Shown one piece after another: positions 40,000 through 52,200 of a stretch of 64,000 bases of DNA (position 1 is the stretch's first letter; each line of letters starts with the position of its first letter). The stretch lies in the NCBI RefSeq assembly GCF_949628265.1, contig NC_088789.1, positions 4,080,386-4,144,385 on the forward strand. Reading direction: 5' to 3'. The DNA is from Cloeon dipterum. Lineage: Eukaryota > Arthropoda > Insecta > Ephemeroptera > Baetidae. The notes beneath the pieces were generated by a model. That model had not been told where the DNA came from and searched no databases. It saw only the letters and a program-made list of their open reading frames with translations. The position numbers and the translations under genes are program-made.

Positions 40000-42515
40000 T
40001 TAAAATTCCTCAGCCCAATTTTTGCATCGGTAAAAGAAATGGGATGGCTTGACCACTGACATTATGTCCTCTTTGGAATCAATGACGCATTTTAACAAAA
40101 AATTGCAGGCTTTAGAAGGTCGGTCGCCACAACTTAGAAGGGAGCTTTTCATGTGTTCATGCAGCTGGTACTGGTCTAACAGCTCAAGAAGCGGCTTTTC
40201 TGCCATCCGGACGAAAGGGCAGCCACCGGCGGATCCAGGAGCAAGAAGGCTCCCCTGAAAAGAACAATTATTATAATTCGTGGCAAGAATAGAAATATAA
40301 GAAATAAGCACCTGTAAATTCAAGCAGGCAGGCGCGGCGTAGTTGGTGCGAGCGCCTTCCAGTCCGTACAAGTGGCGAATGCTGTACACATACCTCCGCT
40401 CATCTTTCTGCCAAGAGTGGCTGCAATTTGCTCCGCACTTTGAGGCAGGCGTGCTGTACTCTCGGCGCCAGAAGTCTATCGCCTCCTTCACAGGCATGCC
40501 CACCTCCTAATAATATACATAGAAATTAGGATATAACAATTAATTCACCCCTAAATGAGATGATTAAACAAGATGCAGAGAACCCTGGAGCCCCTAAATT
40601 TGCACCTAATTTGAAAATGGTCACAAGAGGAAATTTCGCAACATTTATTTCTGGATTATTTATGAAAAGCGCCAAAATTAGTTGTCCTCCGCTGGCGCCG
40701 CTACCTCCAGCCCCTTTTCTAACCTAATTAGGCGTGGAAAGTGCCGCCATACAAATTAATAGCTCACAATCTACAAATTTGTTGAAATTTGATTCATAGA
40801 GAATAGTTGTTTAGTTAAAACTAGAGACCTCAGCCAGCCGCGCTGCGCAGGCCAGCAAATTTTAGGTCACGTGGGCAGCCGCCAGCTGCCAAGAATCTTG
40901 CTAAGCTGCGCTAGCCGCCAGTGTAAAATGATCAAACATTAAAAGTGCAGGAGAAACATGTTAGGACCGTAAAGCACTATCAAACTTAGTGTTTAAATTA
41001 TTGTCAGCCGCACCAGCCACCGGAGAAATGGCTAGCCATCACCGCTAGGCAAGAAATTCGGCAAAGCCAGTCCTGCCAGCCGCCGCATTAATTCTCGCGG
41101 CTGAGACCTCCAGTTAAAACTCATTCACAGCTATAGTTTATATTTAGATCATTCAAAGGAAAGGCAACCTTAAGAAAAAGAGTTAGCTGGACTCTGGCAT
41201 GGTGAGGGAGTCGGTGGTGTTGTTTAAGCTGCTTAAGCAAAGCGCTTGCACATGGCGGAAACAGCTTTTTCCGTTCCTCAAGATTGTCGCAAGTCAGGTG
41301 CTCTCCAATTTCTTGGCTACTAGAACCGATGAAGGTGATTGGTCTTTGCTGGTGATTTCATGTAGTCAGTGCTAAATTAGCAGGACAGGAATGATAATTT
41401 ACCATGTATTTGGCCTCAATCAAGGAGGAGAGGTGGCGGAGACGAGAGTCTTGCCGCGCCAGGCCGCATCCTGCCTTTCCTAGGTCTTCGTAGCCATGCA
41501 GCAAATGCATGTGGAAAACGCAGGACAGTAGGCCCGCCCACTGGCTGCAGTTGACCCAAGCATAGCCACCGGTCAGTTTAACGAGTCTTTGCGAAATCAG
41601 CGGCAGACACGACTTGAAAGGAACTGGAATAGAATATTACCACATTGAATTTATGTTAAAATTAAGTTCGCGCGGAAGGTTATGGAATTTTAATTTGGTC
41701 AATTTAAGAATGGAAATTAATTCTCCTTGCAAAACTTAAAAATTTATCTTCCTGACCGTACAAGCAAATGGGGAATGAATTTCTACTTCCATCTTGGGAA
41801 TTTTTCCAATATTTAATTCTTTCCATACATTATTACTCTGGGTTGGCTCCAGGTTTGTGTACAAAATTGTCAATTTTTTCCATCAATTATTAATATTTAA
41901 AAATATTTTAAATTTTAGTTTGGAAAGTTAAAAATTTTAGCAAATTGAGTGAGAATGAATTATCTACCTATGATTTTGTGCTCGGAACAGTCGCTTGGGT
42001 GGTTCACCGCAAAAGTATGCTGCAAGGGATCCAAGCCTCTTTTCTTGCCGGACAGCTTTTGGAAAATGTCTTTACATTGAAGCAGATATTGTCTACTGCT
42101 ATTATCCAAAGACCTGAAGTCAAGAATTTCATCGACGTGCCTCAGACTCGTAGCAAGCAATTCGCTCACTTCTAGGTGGTCACATAGTTTCAGTCTTTTC
42201 TTGAATAACTCGCATTCCCCTTTGACCACAAAGTTTTTGAGCAGCGCCGATGACGATGTTACCAGTCTGGAAGTGTTGAAGGAATACAATATGTCGTATA
42301 ATTCATGAATCGGGGGTAGATGAGCTTTATTAATACCTTAGCAAATAATGCGACGCACGGTCTATGGCGGTGCCTTCATTAAAATATTGCACTTTGATCC
42401 CTACTGGCGGTCTATCATCTATCACAGAAGTTATAAGTAGCATCCTTTGTTGGACACAGTCCATTAAGTCATCCAGCTCCATAAGTCCTCTGGGTGGCTT
42501 CCAGTAAAATGTCAT
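40000..42515 (-). CDS. DNA primase large subunit (PRIM2, p58)
   Basis: Non-catalytic subunit of the DNA polymerase alpha-primase complex; its C-terminal iron-sulfur domain is needed for RNA primer initiation and counting in the nucleus. Exons on the minus strand: 42337-42515, 41968-42266, 41403-41623, 41169-41348, 40312-40506, 40000-40254, giving 442 residues. All four cluster cysteines are visible: C266 (LFPPC), C354 (APACLNLQ), C370 (GGCPF) and C408 (KACNF). YSIRHLYGLEG matches the family YNIRHxxGxEG motif. The protein is about 60 residues shorter than human at the N-terminus. A 31-base in-phase piece at 42,632-42,662 with good splice sites could be part of a missing upstream coding exon, so the start at 42,515 is tentative. 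The fourth-to-fifth exon intron carries a mobile element. Confidence 0.93.
40823..41111 (+). mobile_element. nonautonomous GC-rich element in a PRIM2 intron (copy 2)
   Basis: A 289-base insertion flanked by perfect direct repeats AGTTAAAACT (40,813-40,822 and 41,112-41,121). Ends are AGAGACCTCAGCCAGCCGCG and, reverse-complemented, GGAGGTCTCAGCCGCGAG, so the termini are imperfect inverted repeats around GAGRYCTCAGCC. It is about 60 bases longer than copy 1, mainly in a Cys/Gly-codon-free CAGCC-rich segment near 40,900-41,090. No transposase frame. Best read as a deletion derivative of an unknown element. Confidence 0.8.
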
Positions 42516-43457
42516 TTTTAGCGATAGGGGTCTGAAACAATTATATTATTTCATACACTTCTTGTATCTATCTACATGCATAAATTTTACATAATTAATG
42601 CATAATATATGTGTACCCTTTAAATACATACCTTTCGTTCAAAAGGTTAGAGAAAATTGTCTCTAAAAATTAAGTATCATAATATGCAGCGAATATAAAG
42701 CCAATATGCACTTCTTCATGCCGTTGTACTGTTTCAGCCAGTTTCATTACAGCCTCAAGTTTGCAGCAGGTTTGAGTTCAGCTGTTTCTTGTTTATGTAT
42801 GTATATGATTTTTTCGATTTTGGTAGCGAGCAGGATACAGGAGAGGAGAGGAGAAGTCTTACAGTTTACTCCCACAAAAACAATTACTCATACATATATT
42901 AATAAAAATGAGTCATTTCATGCTAATAGAATTGACAAAAAAATTAGCTATATAGCAGTGAAAGAAATAATATTGTACGGAAATTAAAAACAACTTTGTA
43001 AATTAATAGAGTGATCAAACTCCGTTCCGTACACCCAGTGATCAAAACGGCTTGAAAAATGTAGCCACCTTCACATCTTCACAGCAGACTACAGACTAGG
43101 AACCAGCTTGGTCAAAGTTAATGGTTTGAACGGGTTTGAAATATTTTTTAAACAAAAATTGGTATTATTTGTGATGGAACTATAATATTTACCGAAATCA
43201 TTGATTTTTCAAATTATAAAACTGCAAAATACTTCACTAAATTTACGACATCAAGAAGTCAAAAATATTTTTTTACAAATTTTGTTGGCAACAGATGTTA
43301 TTGTAGCCAATCGTGCTGTGGAAAGCAGCTCACCGCAGAAAAGAAGGGAAGTCGTGCACCAAGGAGAGGGCAGGTACTTTTGAATAAGTTTTTTGTTCAA
43401 TTTTTGTCAGCGCATTCGAGGGAAATGAGGTAAGAAAAAAGGTCTGCCCTCGCGCTC
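42516..43457. promoter_or_regulatory. divergent promoter region of PRIM2 and DUSP12
   Basis: The two start codons lie 942 bases apart, head to head. The left part may hold untranslated or missing coding exons of PRIM2 (see 42,632-42,662). The right part has donor- and acceptor-like sites (about 43,373, 43,411, 43,431 and 43,480) suggesting one or two spliced leader exons for DUSP12. No TATA box stands out. Confidence 0.4.
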
Positions 43458-45053
43458 ATGAATAATAGATTGCTTCCAGGGACCCCGGAGTTCAGCCTTT
43501 TATGTGACATTGCTGAAAAGCTTTACGCAGTTATAAAGATGGGTGACGAAGATGAGGCAGCTCTCCAGAACGTCCAGAACAAACTCTCGAATGTACTTCG
43601 ATTTTCCAAGAGAAAAGGGGGTGATCAGCTCTGCAGGGACGATTTTGATGCTGGTCCAGCAAGTTTTGATGTTATTGAACCAGGACTACTACTGGGTATG
43701 TGTGCTAGGTTTTTTACCAACAGTTTTTATTAAAACAAAAAATTCAAATTTGCATTATTAATTCCTCCACAGGTAATCTAACAACAGCTCTGGACCTAGA
43801 AACCCTCGATTTGCATGGGGTTAATAACATTCTTACTGTCGATTCGGTGCCGTTGCCCCGTTCAATCACTGATATTCAACACATAAAGACTAAATTTATA
43901 CAAGGTATGTTTTTTATTTGCATTAATCGATTTTAGAAATAAATCTGATTATTAATGGTCATTTCCAGTGACAGACAATGAAAAGGAAGCACTTATTCTA
44001 CACTTTGATGATGGGGTTAACTTCATTAGCCAGGCGATGGAGTCGGGAGTCGTCCTTGTGCACTGGTAATTTTTTTATTCTGCTTTAATTAACACTTGTT
44101 AAGTTTTTTCACCGCTAGCTACTACGGTGTTTCAAGGAGTGCAACTCTTGTGTTGGCCTACATAATGAAAAAATATGGTATTGACTTTGATGAAGCGATG
44201 GAAAGGTAAGCTACAAACTCATTTGACATACCAAATAATATTATTTTATTATAGGATTTTGGAAAAAAGAAGATTTGTTAGACCAAATCCAGGATTTGAA
44301 GCTCAACTTCGACTCTACGCTGAAATGGGCTGGCAAATCGACCCTAAACACACAAAATACAAGTACTTCAGACTCTCTATAGCTTCTGACAAAGTGCGGA
44401 AAGGTACAGACTCGAAATACTCTGTATTATTTTTTACTGACAAGCAGTCTTATTTGTAATTTGCAGCTAAAATTTTACCACAAGACTGTCTTGATGTAGT
44501 GAAGCCCGACCCATTCTTAACCACACTGCATCCTGAACCCTTGGTGTACCGTTGTCGGCACTGCAGGTGAGTTAGATGTTTGTTCCCGCAACAAATTTGT
44601 AATTAATTGATCTTAGGAGGACCATAGCGTCTGCCTCTAATGTTTTCCCGCACCAAATAGCGACAGATAGCATCACGTGGCAAGCAAAACGGGTTAATAG
44701 TGTCAAACGGAAAGCGAGCAGTGATCCTCTGGTTCTGCAGTCGGCTGCGGACTCTGAGATTGGCGGGAAAACGTGTTCTGCTACGCTGTTTGTCGAGCCA
44801 CTGGCCTGGATGCTTCCCACGATTAGCCACCAGCCGCAGGGAAAGCTGCTCTGTCCCAAATGCAAAGTCAAACTCGGGGCTTACTCCTGGCTTTCAGGTA
44901 ATTAATCTTGAACAAGTAATTTGACATTTACAGTTGCTTTGTGCTTCAGGTTGCCAGTGTCCTTGCGGGGTAAAGCAGGCGCCAGCGTTTTATCTTGTTC
45001 CTTCAAAGCTGGATTGGTGTACAATGGTGCAGAACCTCCAAATGACTGTCTAG
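43458..45053 (+). CDS. dual-specificity phosphatase 12 (YVH1 family)
   Basis: Atypical dual-specificity protein phosphatase with a C-terminal zinc-binding domain; yeast YVH1 is needed for release of Mrt4 during 60S ribosome maturation. Eight exons: 43458-43695, 43773-43904, 43969-44065, 44119-44205, 44255-44403, 44467-44566, 44617-44897, 44950-45053, giving 395 residues. The catalytic HCx5R loop is VHCYYGVSRSATL, with Cys156 (split by an intron) and Arg162. The zinc domain has paired cysteines in YRCRHCRR, LLCPKC and CQCPCG. The first 80 residues are longer than in human. An alternative start at Met28 (43,539) has a better context, and the sequence before GGACCCCGG at 43,481 looks like a splice acceptor that would remove the first ATG. 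Methionine choice is therefore open; identity is secure. Confidence 0.94.
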
Positions 45054-46133
45054 TCTCGCAATTTAAAGAATCGTGTTCCTCAACTTCCCGGTATTATTGC
45101 ATTTTAAGATTATTAATATATCTTGTGATAGTGTTATTTTTAAAATTAATTTTAAATTAGGGTGATGACCAAGATAAAATTTGCTTTCACGATGTTTTTA
45201 TTGACTCTGAAAGTCTGAGATCACAAAAGTACTGTCCTGTCCAGTCCACTCCATAAGTAAGGCAGCATTTTGAAGAGATTTTAGGGTTAAGTTAACATTC
45301 TGGACCAGTTCTTTCTAAGGCCTAGTTTCTAATGTGGACTCATTCCACGTCATTTATAATAATAAGCTGCGCTCTAATGAATAATGTAATAATTATTCTT
45401 ATTTTTTATTGTTAGTTGACGGACCCGATTTGCCTAAAATGCCAAAATTCGATCAGAATATAAAATAATAAGCTCAGATTTTTAATATGCCTTGCAATCC
45501 ATTGTGGCAGCTGTTTAACGTGTTTGTCAAAAATACTCAAATTGGTTTGTTAAATACGCGCGACTTGCATCAGTATAAATATGAAAATATCAGGGCTTGT
45601 AATTTTTCTTTTGCATTTTTTGCGCTTTAGAGCTTTAATAAGATGAGGCCAACGACAAACTATTCCTTTATAAGCAAATTTGCAATCTTCTTCCTGATGT
45701 GCATAAATGCTTTGTACGCTTTTTGCGCCAGCAATTGTTATCAGTAGCTGCTCCAAATTAATAGGTGAGTTTCTGTTGGAAATATGATAAAATCACTCCT
45801 AAAATAAATCGTGTAGAAAAATAAAGTACATAGTGCAAACTGTTCAATTGACAGATTTTTATTGACTCTTAAAATCATTTGACGCAAAGCTGAAAAAAGT
45901 GAAATTGAAAGTGTATAGTATGAGCCTGAAAAAAATGAGATACCAGCGCATGTTACACATAGCAATCGGTCACGCGGAGTGCAGCTAACGCGCGACCTGT
46001 GTTATTGCGCTTGTCGCTATGACAACTGCGATCAAAGAGTTATGAACTTTTAGTAGACTATAGGCTCATGGAGTAGTGGGTTAGTGTGTCTGAAAATTTG
46101 AGAGCTTCGTTTTGATTTGCAAAGCTTAAGACA
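45054..46133. other. intergenic spacer and TMEM145 promoter
   Basis: DUSP12 3' UTR followed by AT-rich spacer. A short GC-richer block at about 45,960-46,050 just upstream of TMEM145 is the likely core promoter area. No other gene supported. Confidence 0.4.
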
Positions 46134-48679
46134 ATGTCTGTCGTCACCAAACAAGTGATTGCGGCTATAACGTTGATAGTGTTAATGTCAAGGATCGGGC
46201 AAACGAAATATATTGAAGGAGAACTGAATAGTGCAGAGGTAAGGTGGTGCGACGCGAAATGCTCATAACATTTTATTGGCTACTGCACTAACATCATTTG
46301 TCAAATTCCTTTTTTTAAATTCTAGGACTGGGCTTTTATAGCACGATTTTGCTTCCTGTCTGAGGAGGGTCGCTTTCAATACACAATTACTTACGACAGA
46401 GTATGATAACTTGAGTGACGACACTATCACTCGTTACAAAGATATTCCAGTAATTTTTTAATTGTTCCTAATTTATGCAGGTATTTGCCGTGCAAAACTT
46501 GCTCCTTTATTATGATACCGACACACAGTGGCCGGCTGTGTATAAGACAAATAAGGTATATAATTTAAATGCTCTTAAAATTGAAGAAACGGGAACACGT
46601 GCCTTTTTATGTCTTTGAAGACTTGTCGCGAGAAAGAAGCTGTGATGGCCGCAGGACAGAACCAAGTAATTTCGCTGTCAGCAAAGACTCCTTTCCTTTC
46701 TGGCTGTTCTGAGGAAGACGATGTAATTACATGCGTCAACGACAGACGATTCCGCTCCGCCCGAGAGAGATGGTGGTTTTTGGCGATTAGCAATTGCAAT
46801 ACTACAAAGGTGTGCTTCTAAAAATACCTGTAGCATTGCAAAATTTTGCATTTTTAGTAATCGTATTAAGAACTTTTGGTCATATTTCCATAAAATTATT
46901 TTCGTATGGATTTAAGAAAAAAGGAAATAAATTAATAACAGAGTGAACACCAAAAATGATATATTTTCTGTATATGCAACCAGCGCGTTATCTCGACTGT
47001 GCTGGTTGTATAAATATGCCTTATTGCAGGGAAGTTTGACCAGCTAAAAAACGTTTAAGTTTTATAAATTAATTTCAGGGCCTAAATCTTCAGTACAAAT
47101 TCCATATGACGAATGGACCACCTGAAGATTACTGGAGGCACCATTTTTCTGCCGATGAATTTTGTATGCCTGATTTTTAATACATTAAAATTAATAATAT
47201 CTTTTTTTTCTTCTGTTAGACATCCTGCCACTTCTGATCACCTTTCTTTTCATTTACGTGGTCCTTCTCTTCGCCGTATTGATTTTCGCTGGTTAGTATT
47301 CCTTTGAATTATTCCAATCTGATGTTTTGTCACATGGCAGCTATTATGATGTATTCTTTGTTTCCAGTTGAACTACGCTCGCGGCAGCTTTTGCACACCA
47401 CATACCGGCAATTTATAGTGTCTGTCATGTTACAAACATTAGGCATTGGGACACAGGGCTTCTCATATGCCAGGTATGCTGGTGACGGAATCGGAAGCCC
47501 ACTTCTCAAAGACATAGGTGCTGATTTTCTATATATATATGAAAAAAAACTCAAATTTTTTACAATGACAATAACTTATTAAGGACGATTACTGGAAGCT
47601 GCCAGCGAAAATATTTTTTTACTCATGCTCATGCTGCTGGCTCAGGGCTACACTGTCACAAAAGGCAGACTAAAACTCAGCGCTGCGGTGCGTCTGACAA
47701 TCTTCATGTGCCTTTATTCCGCCGGGCAAATCGCTCTATTCGCCTGGGAAAATCAGGTATGGTAATAGCTGTAATTTTGATTTGCATCAACCAATCGTTG
47801 GATATTAATGAAACAGCTATTTGACCCTGGGGAGGTGCTGTATCTTTACGAGTCACCAGTTGGACACGGACTAGCGAGTCTGCGCTTAATTGCCTGGGCT
47901 CGAGCGCTCCTTTCCACGGCCCAAACTCTGGCCAAAGGTGCCGGATCGAAGGTGCGATTTTACAAGCGCTTCGCAACACTCGCCGCTTTGTGGTGAGTTG
48001 ACATTGCCCTCGCAATAGCGGGTTATAAAAGCTATAATCATTTTCGGGTAAACAAGGTTCATCTCCGGGCCCATACTAGTGCTCGTTTCCAGCTTATGGG
48101 TGGATAAATGGGTGCGGGAAACGGTGTGGTGCGGTGCCTCGCACACGATCGCTTTGGCAGGCCACATCGCGTTTTGTGTAAGTCGTTTAACATCCAGCAT
48201 GATCAGGCTGACTTGACAAATTAAATTACATAGGTACTCACAAGGCCGTCAAGAGCAAACGCGAATTTCCCCTATCACGTTCGCACGTCGCAAGTAAGTT
48301 CCGATTCGAGTTTTTAAACAACAGACTTTTTAATCGACTTTTTAAGGTCGGAGTGATGACCCCAACAATGAGAGAAACTGAGGACGAAGAAAACACGTTC
48401 AACCAACACGCTTACGCGCCGTCAAGTGCTGTGATTGAGCAGGCTTTGGGACAGATGGGGAGGAAAACGAGTCCGCACCAGCAGAACGGTGACTGGGCCA
48501 GCCACGTTCCAGTTGGCTTGTTCACTGTCAGCCAGCAGGTGAATAACAACGCAACCTCAATGACCCCAGCTGCGGCTGAAGTGACCACACCAGGAGTGAG
48601 CACAGAATCTGACAATAGTTTGAGCCCAGACCACGAGCAACGGCGGATAGCCACGCAGGATGGTGTGCAAAAATTTTGA
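46134..48679 (+). CDS. TMEM145-like GOLD-domain seven-transmembrane protein
   Basis: Member of the GOST family (GPR180/TMEM145/TMEM87-like), integral membrane proteins with an extracytosolic GOLD domain; the molecular role is poorly known. Twelve exons: 46134-46238, 46326-46400, 46481-46555, 46621-46809, 47079-47163, 47220-47291, 47368-47517, 47584-47756, 47817-47992, 48057-48177, 48234-48293, 48347-48679, giving 537 residues. A signal peptide (VIAAITLIVLM) precedes the GOLD region, where EDWAFIARFCFLSEEGRF, WPAVYKTNK and RSARERWWFLA match human TMEM145. Then come HFSADEF and the seven-helix bundle, with GRQLLHTTY replaced by SRQLLHTTY, and FDPGEVLYLYESPVGHGL. RPSRANANFPYHVRTSQ marks the conserved end. 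A Ser/Thr/Asn-rich tail of about 110 residues is poorly conserved. Confidence 0.95.
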
Positions 48680-48695
48680 CGCCGTTATAAGTACA

Positions 48696-48701
48696 AATAA
48701 A
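48696..48701 (+). terminator. TMEM145 polyadenylation signal
   Basis: AATAAA 17 bases after the stop codon. The convergent lipoxygenase signal lies about 300 bases away, so the two 3' UTRs may not overlap. Confidence 0.6.
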
Positions 48702-48995
48702 TAATATGAGATTATGTTAAATTACAAGTTTCTCTAGCTATATTTACGCTCCGAATTTGCGGCAAGGTCAACTTCTACTGTTGATTTAAGATTAAGAAGC
48801 GGGCTTCGGCAGCCTTGCGTGATTCCTTTAAAAATATCTAATCAGATAATTATCTAAATTACACATTGCCGTGCTGTTCACGCGCGGGTTAGTCTGAAAA
48901 CTGCGTTTTAAGCCAAATTTGATAGGACAAAAAAGAGCAGGTTTTTTTTGGAAAAATTAAAATAAATATTGAAATAACATTAGAATATAATATAG

Positions 48996-49001
48996 TTTAT
49001 T
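48996..49001 (-). terminator. lipoxygenase polyadenylation signal
   Basis: AATAAA on the minus strand, about 240 bases past the stop codon. The spacer between this and the TMEM145 signal is AT-rich with no other feature. Confidence 0.5.
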
Positions 49002-49238
49002 CAACTTGAGCTGCATGCTTTACTTTCAGTCTTTTAATCTAGGTACATTTAATTTTCTTTACAAGACACCATCATTTAGCACCTTATAATAATACTGTAG
49101 AACTGTACAATAATTATTTTCATAATTTAACGCTGTTTATATAATAATAGTCTTCAGGCTATGCTCAACAATACTGAAGTAAAAATCACAAAATTATGGA
49201 AGATGAAGCAAGCAAGGAATGTAGAGGTTTTGGACAGC

Positions 49239-52200
49239 TTAAATGCTAATCGAGTTGGGAACACTCTTCGGGTCAAGCCAGTCATGCTTGAAGTCCCTTT
49301 GACGGTTGACTTGCTCAGTCTGAGAGGAATGCTTGTGCAGGTCAAAACGAAATCTATTGACAGTAAATATATGTTTCAGTAACAAGCGGTAGAAAAATTG
49401 AAGTTGATTACGTTAATATAACTAAATAGGAAGCTAATTCAAATAAAATCTTAGCATTATGGAAAAATTAAGACCCCTTTTAGATAGCTTTAAATGTACT
49501 CACTCATCAGCAATAATCACCGCCTCTGGGTCATACAAGTATTGAACTTCAAAGTCTCCCAAGCTCTGGGTCCCCTTTCTGCTGAGCAAGCTTGTGATGA
49601 CCTGATAGAACAAAAAGCCAGTTGTAGAAAGTCTAAGGCGCACTGGTTATGAAATGGGTACCATAATATATAGAGTTGTTTCCTTGTCTGGCAAGTACTC
49701 CAAGAGTTTTTCGTCACCAAAGTCCTCCTGATAATACAAATAAATGAACATGAGTTTTAATGCGGATTTGAAAAAGAGATAAACAAACCTTTGACTGTGG
49801 CGGCATTTTTTCAAGGACTCCTGGGTAGTTAGGTACAAAACCGTATGCATCATACTGCTGAAACGATCCAGCGTGGCCCATGCTGCATGCGGAAATCATT
49901 GCAGTACAGATGTGCACCAGCTGCTCCAAGTTCTCAAGTTTTTCTGGCACGCCATGAACGCCGCAGCCTCCTTCCTCCAGAGGAGTTGCCATTTCTTTGC
50001 ACCAGTTTTGCACTTCCTCGTCATTCAAAAGCTTTTCTGGGCTTTCTGCAAGTTTTAAATTAATTTTTATAATTCTGGAAGATTTGGATAAAACTTCAGG
50101 GAGCTTACTGTAATATAAGTTGACAATTTTTGTCACATATTTCTTGATTATTTTGAACAGCGGCAAAGCGTCATCCCTGTATGGATAGTATGGCAGAATT
50201 TCTGGATCAAGAACACCTCTTGACCCTATCTCGGCTTCCACATCTCCATTTAGCAGAAGATCCCACTGTTGGAACCTAGATTTAAACTGTCAATACAAAT
50301 GATTTTACTTTGGCAAAACACTTTTACCCCTTGGCAATGAGTTCAAACATTCCTTCCCGCCGTACCGTCATGCCAACATCGATCCACCCTCCTGGAGACA
50401 ACAATTTCTCTAGTCCACGCCTATGACAAAATTGGAAATGTATCTTTGTTTTAATTACGTCACACTAGCTTACGCATTAATGGCAAGAAGGTACAGAAAA
50501 TGCGGCGCCAATAGTCGGAAAATGGGGTGCGAAGGAGACAAGTTTCGATGCGCAGAAATACTCATCGTCTCCATCAATAAATGAGTTGTTCCTGAAGAAA
50601 AGTAAATAAATAAAGCTATAAAAATTCAACGCAGACGTCAACTTACCTAGGTGTGTGTAAGATTGGTGGTGTTGTGCGTCTGCCATGTTGTAAAACATCT
50701 TTGCCAGAAGCCAGGTGTTGGCTGGGTCGCTGGGCAGAAAGACGGGATTAGATGGCGACGGTTCTTGGAAAAGTTGAATTGCGATGGGGAGCAAGTCATC
50801 AGATTTGTTCAGGTAAAAGAGTGCAATCGGTGACACCATCTGTGCAAATAAGATAAGTTTTACTGCAGATCCTAGATAAAGTTGAGTGTGAACCCACCTT
50901 CTCTAATTTGCACGAGACGCCATCCAAAAACTCCAAATCAATGATGAAAATTTTGTTTGTGCTCAAAGCTGCTTCCAAACTAATGCCTTCCAAAAACGGT
51001 TCCACCATTTCTGCTGTTACAGCCAGCCTGAAATTAGGAATAAATTTTAATACACCCACACCCACTCATGACGAGTTATATACTTTGCTGGTATTTCTTT
51101 GCAAAGGGTGATTAGAACTGGGTTTACACCTTGCACTCTTTGAAGACCAAACCATTTATCATCCCTCCAGAATTCTGCGCACTAAAATTTAAACATTAAA
51201 GAGCGTGAATGACTTAAAATCAAACCCCTTACAGCTGGCTTGGGGAGAGAATGATCTGGGTGATAAATACTGTAGACATCATCAAATATTTTCCACTTCT
51301 GTGTTGTGAACTCTAAATAAAGTTTCCTGAACAGCAGCTTTCCCTTTTCTATGATGATATCAGACTGAAAGATTTGTAATTGTAGCGTGATCAAAGAACA
51401 ATTTATGATTTATAGATCTACCTTTGCACCAGACGAAAATTCTTCATCGCTGGGCAGGTCTTTCACCTGCTTAGGTCCATTTGGAATTGTTTCTTTGAAC
51501 TCGTACAATTTTCTTTTCTCCCTGAGCTCCTCTTGCCGCAGATCCAATTGAGCATCATCACATGGCAAGCACGCATCATACTGGTATAAACTGTAATCGA
51601 CTCCTCTTTTTATCCACCTTTGCACTGGATACACATAAGAGAATTTTCTCTTGGTATCCTCAACCTAAGAGCCAAATTGAAAGAAATTATAACAAAGTTG
51701 CATCATCTGTAGCTTCAACTGAATACAGGAATTTAAAGCAATAAATTATAAAATAAAAATACTGGACAGATTTAATGGGGCAAATAATAGTGTTATTGAG
51801 ACTTTCAACAGTAAAATTAGTGCTTACCACAATTTTGTCCAGAAACCAGTGATCGTCAATTAGTGTAGATTGCCTTTTCACCTGGATGTAGGCAATTTCA
51901 TCAGGCTGTTCCAGCTTGCCAGCACTGATTGAATAAGAATGGGTTTCTCCGCGCTCATGATCATTTCTGAAGAATTTGTCCAACCGGTTCCACTCGGTTT
52001 TTGCGCCTGTTTCATCCACAAGTCTAAGGAGAACCGTTGAGTCGGTCCCTGCGCAATTTTCGATTTCAATGTCAAATCAAAAGTTGGTTTACAATTTAAG
52101 AGATTTTGCTACTAGCTTTAAAAAAGAACCGCACCACTATTTGCAAGAACATCAGAAAAGTATGTAGCTTGTTAGAAAATATTCAACTTTTTTGCAATAA

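Noticed and set aside
49714-50241. A single 175-codon uninterrupted lipoxygenase exon
   Set aside because: Family alignment shows 21 extra residues exactly bounded by GTAAG and TTGCAG, so two exons with a short intron fit better.
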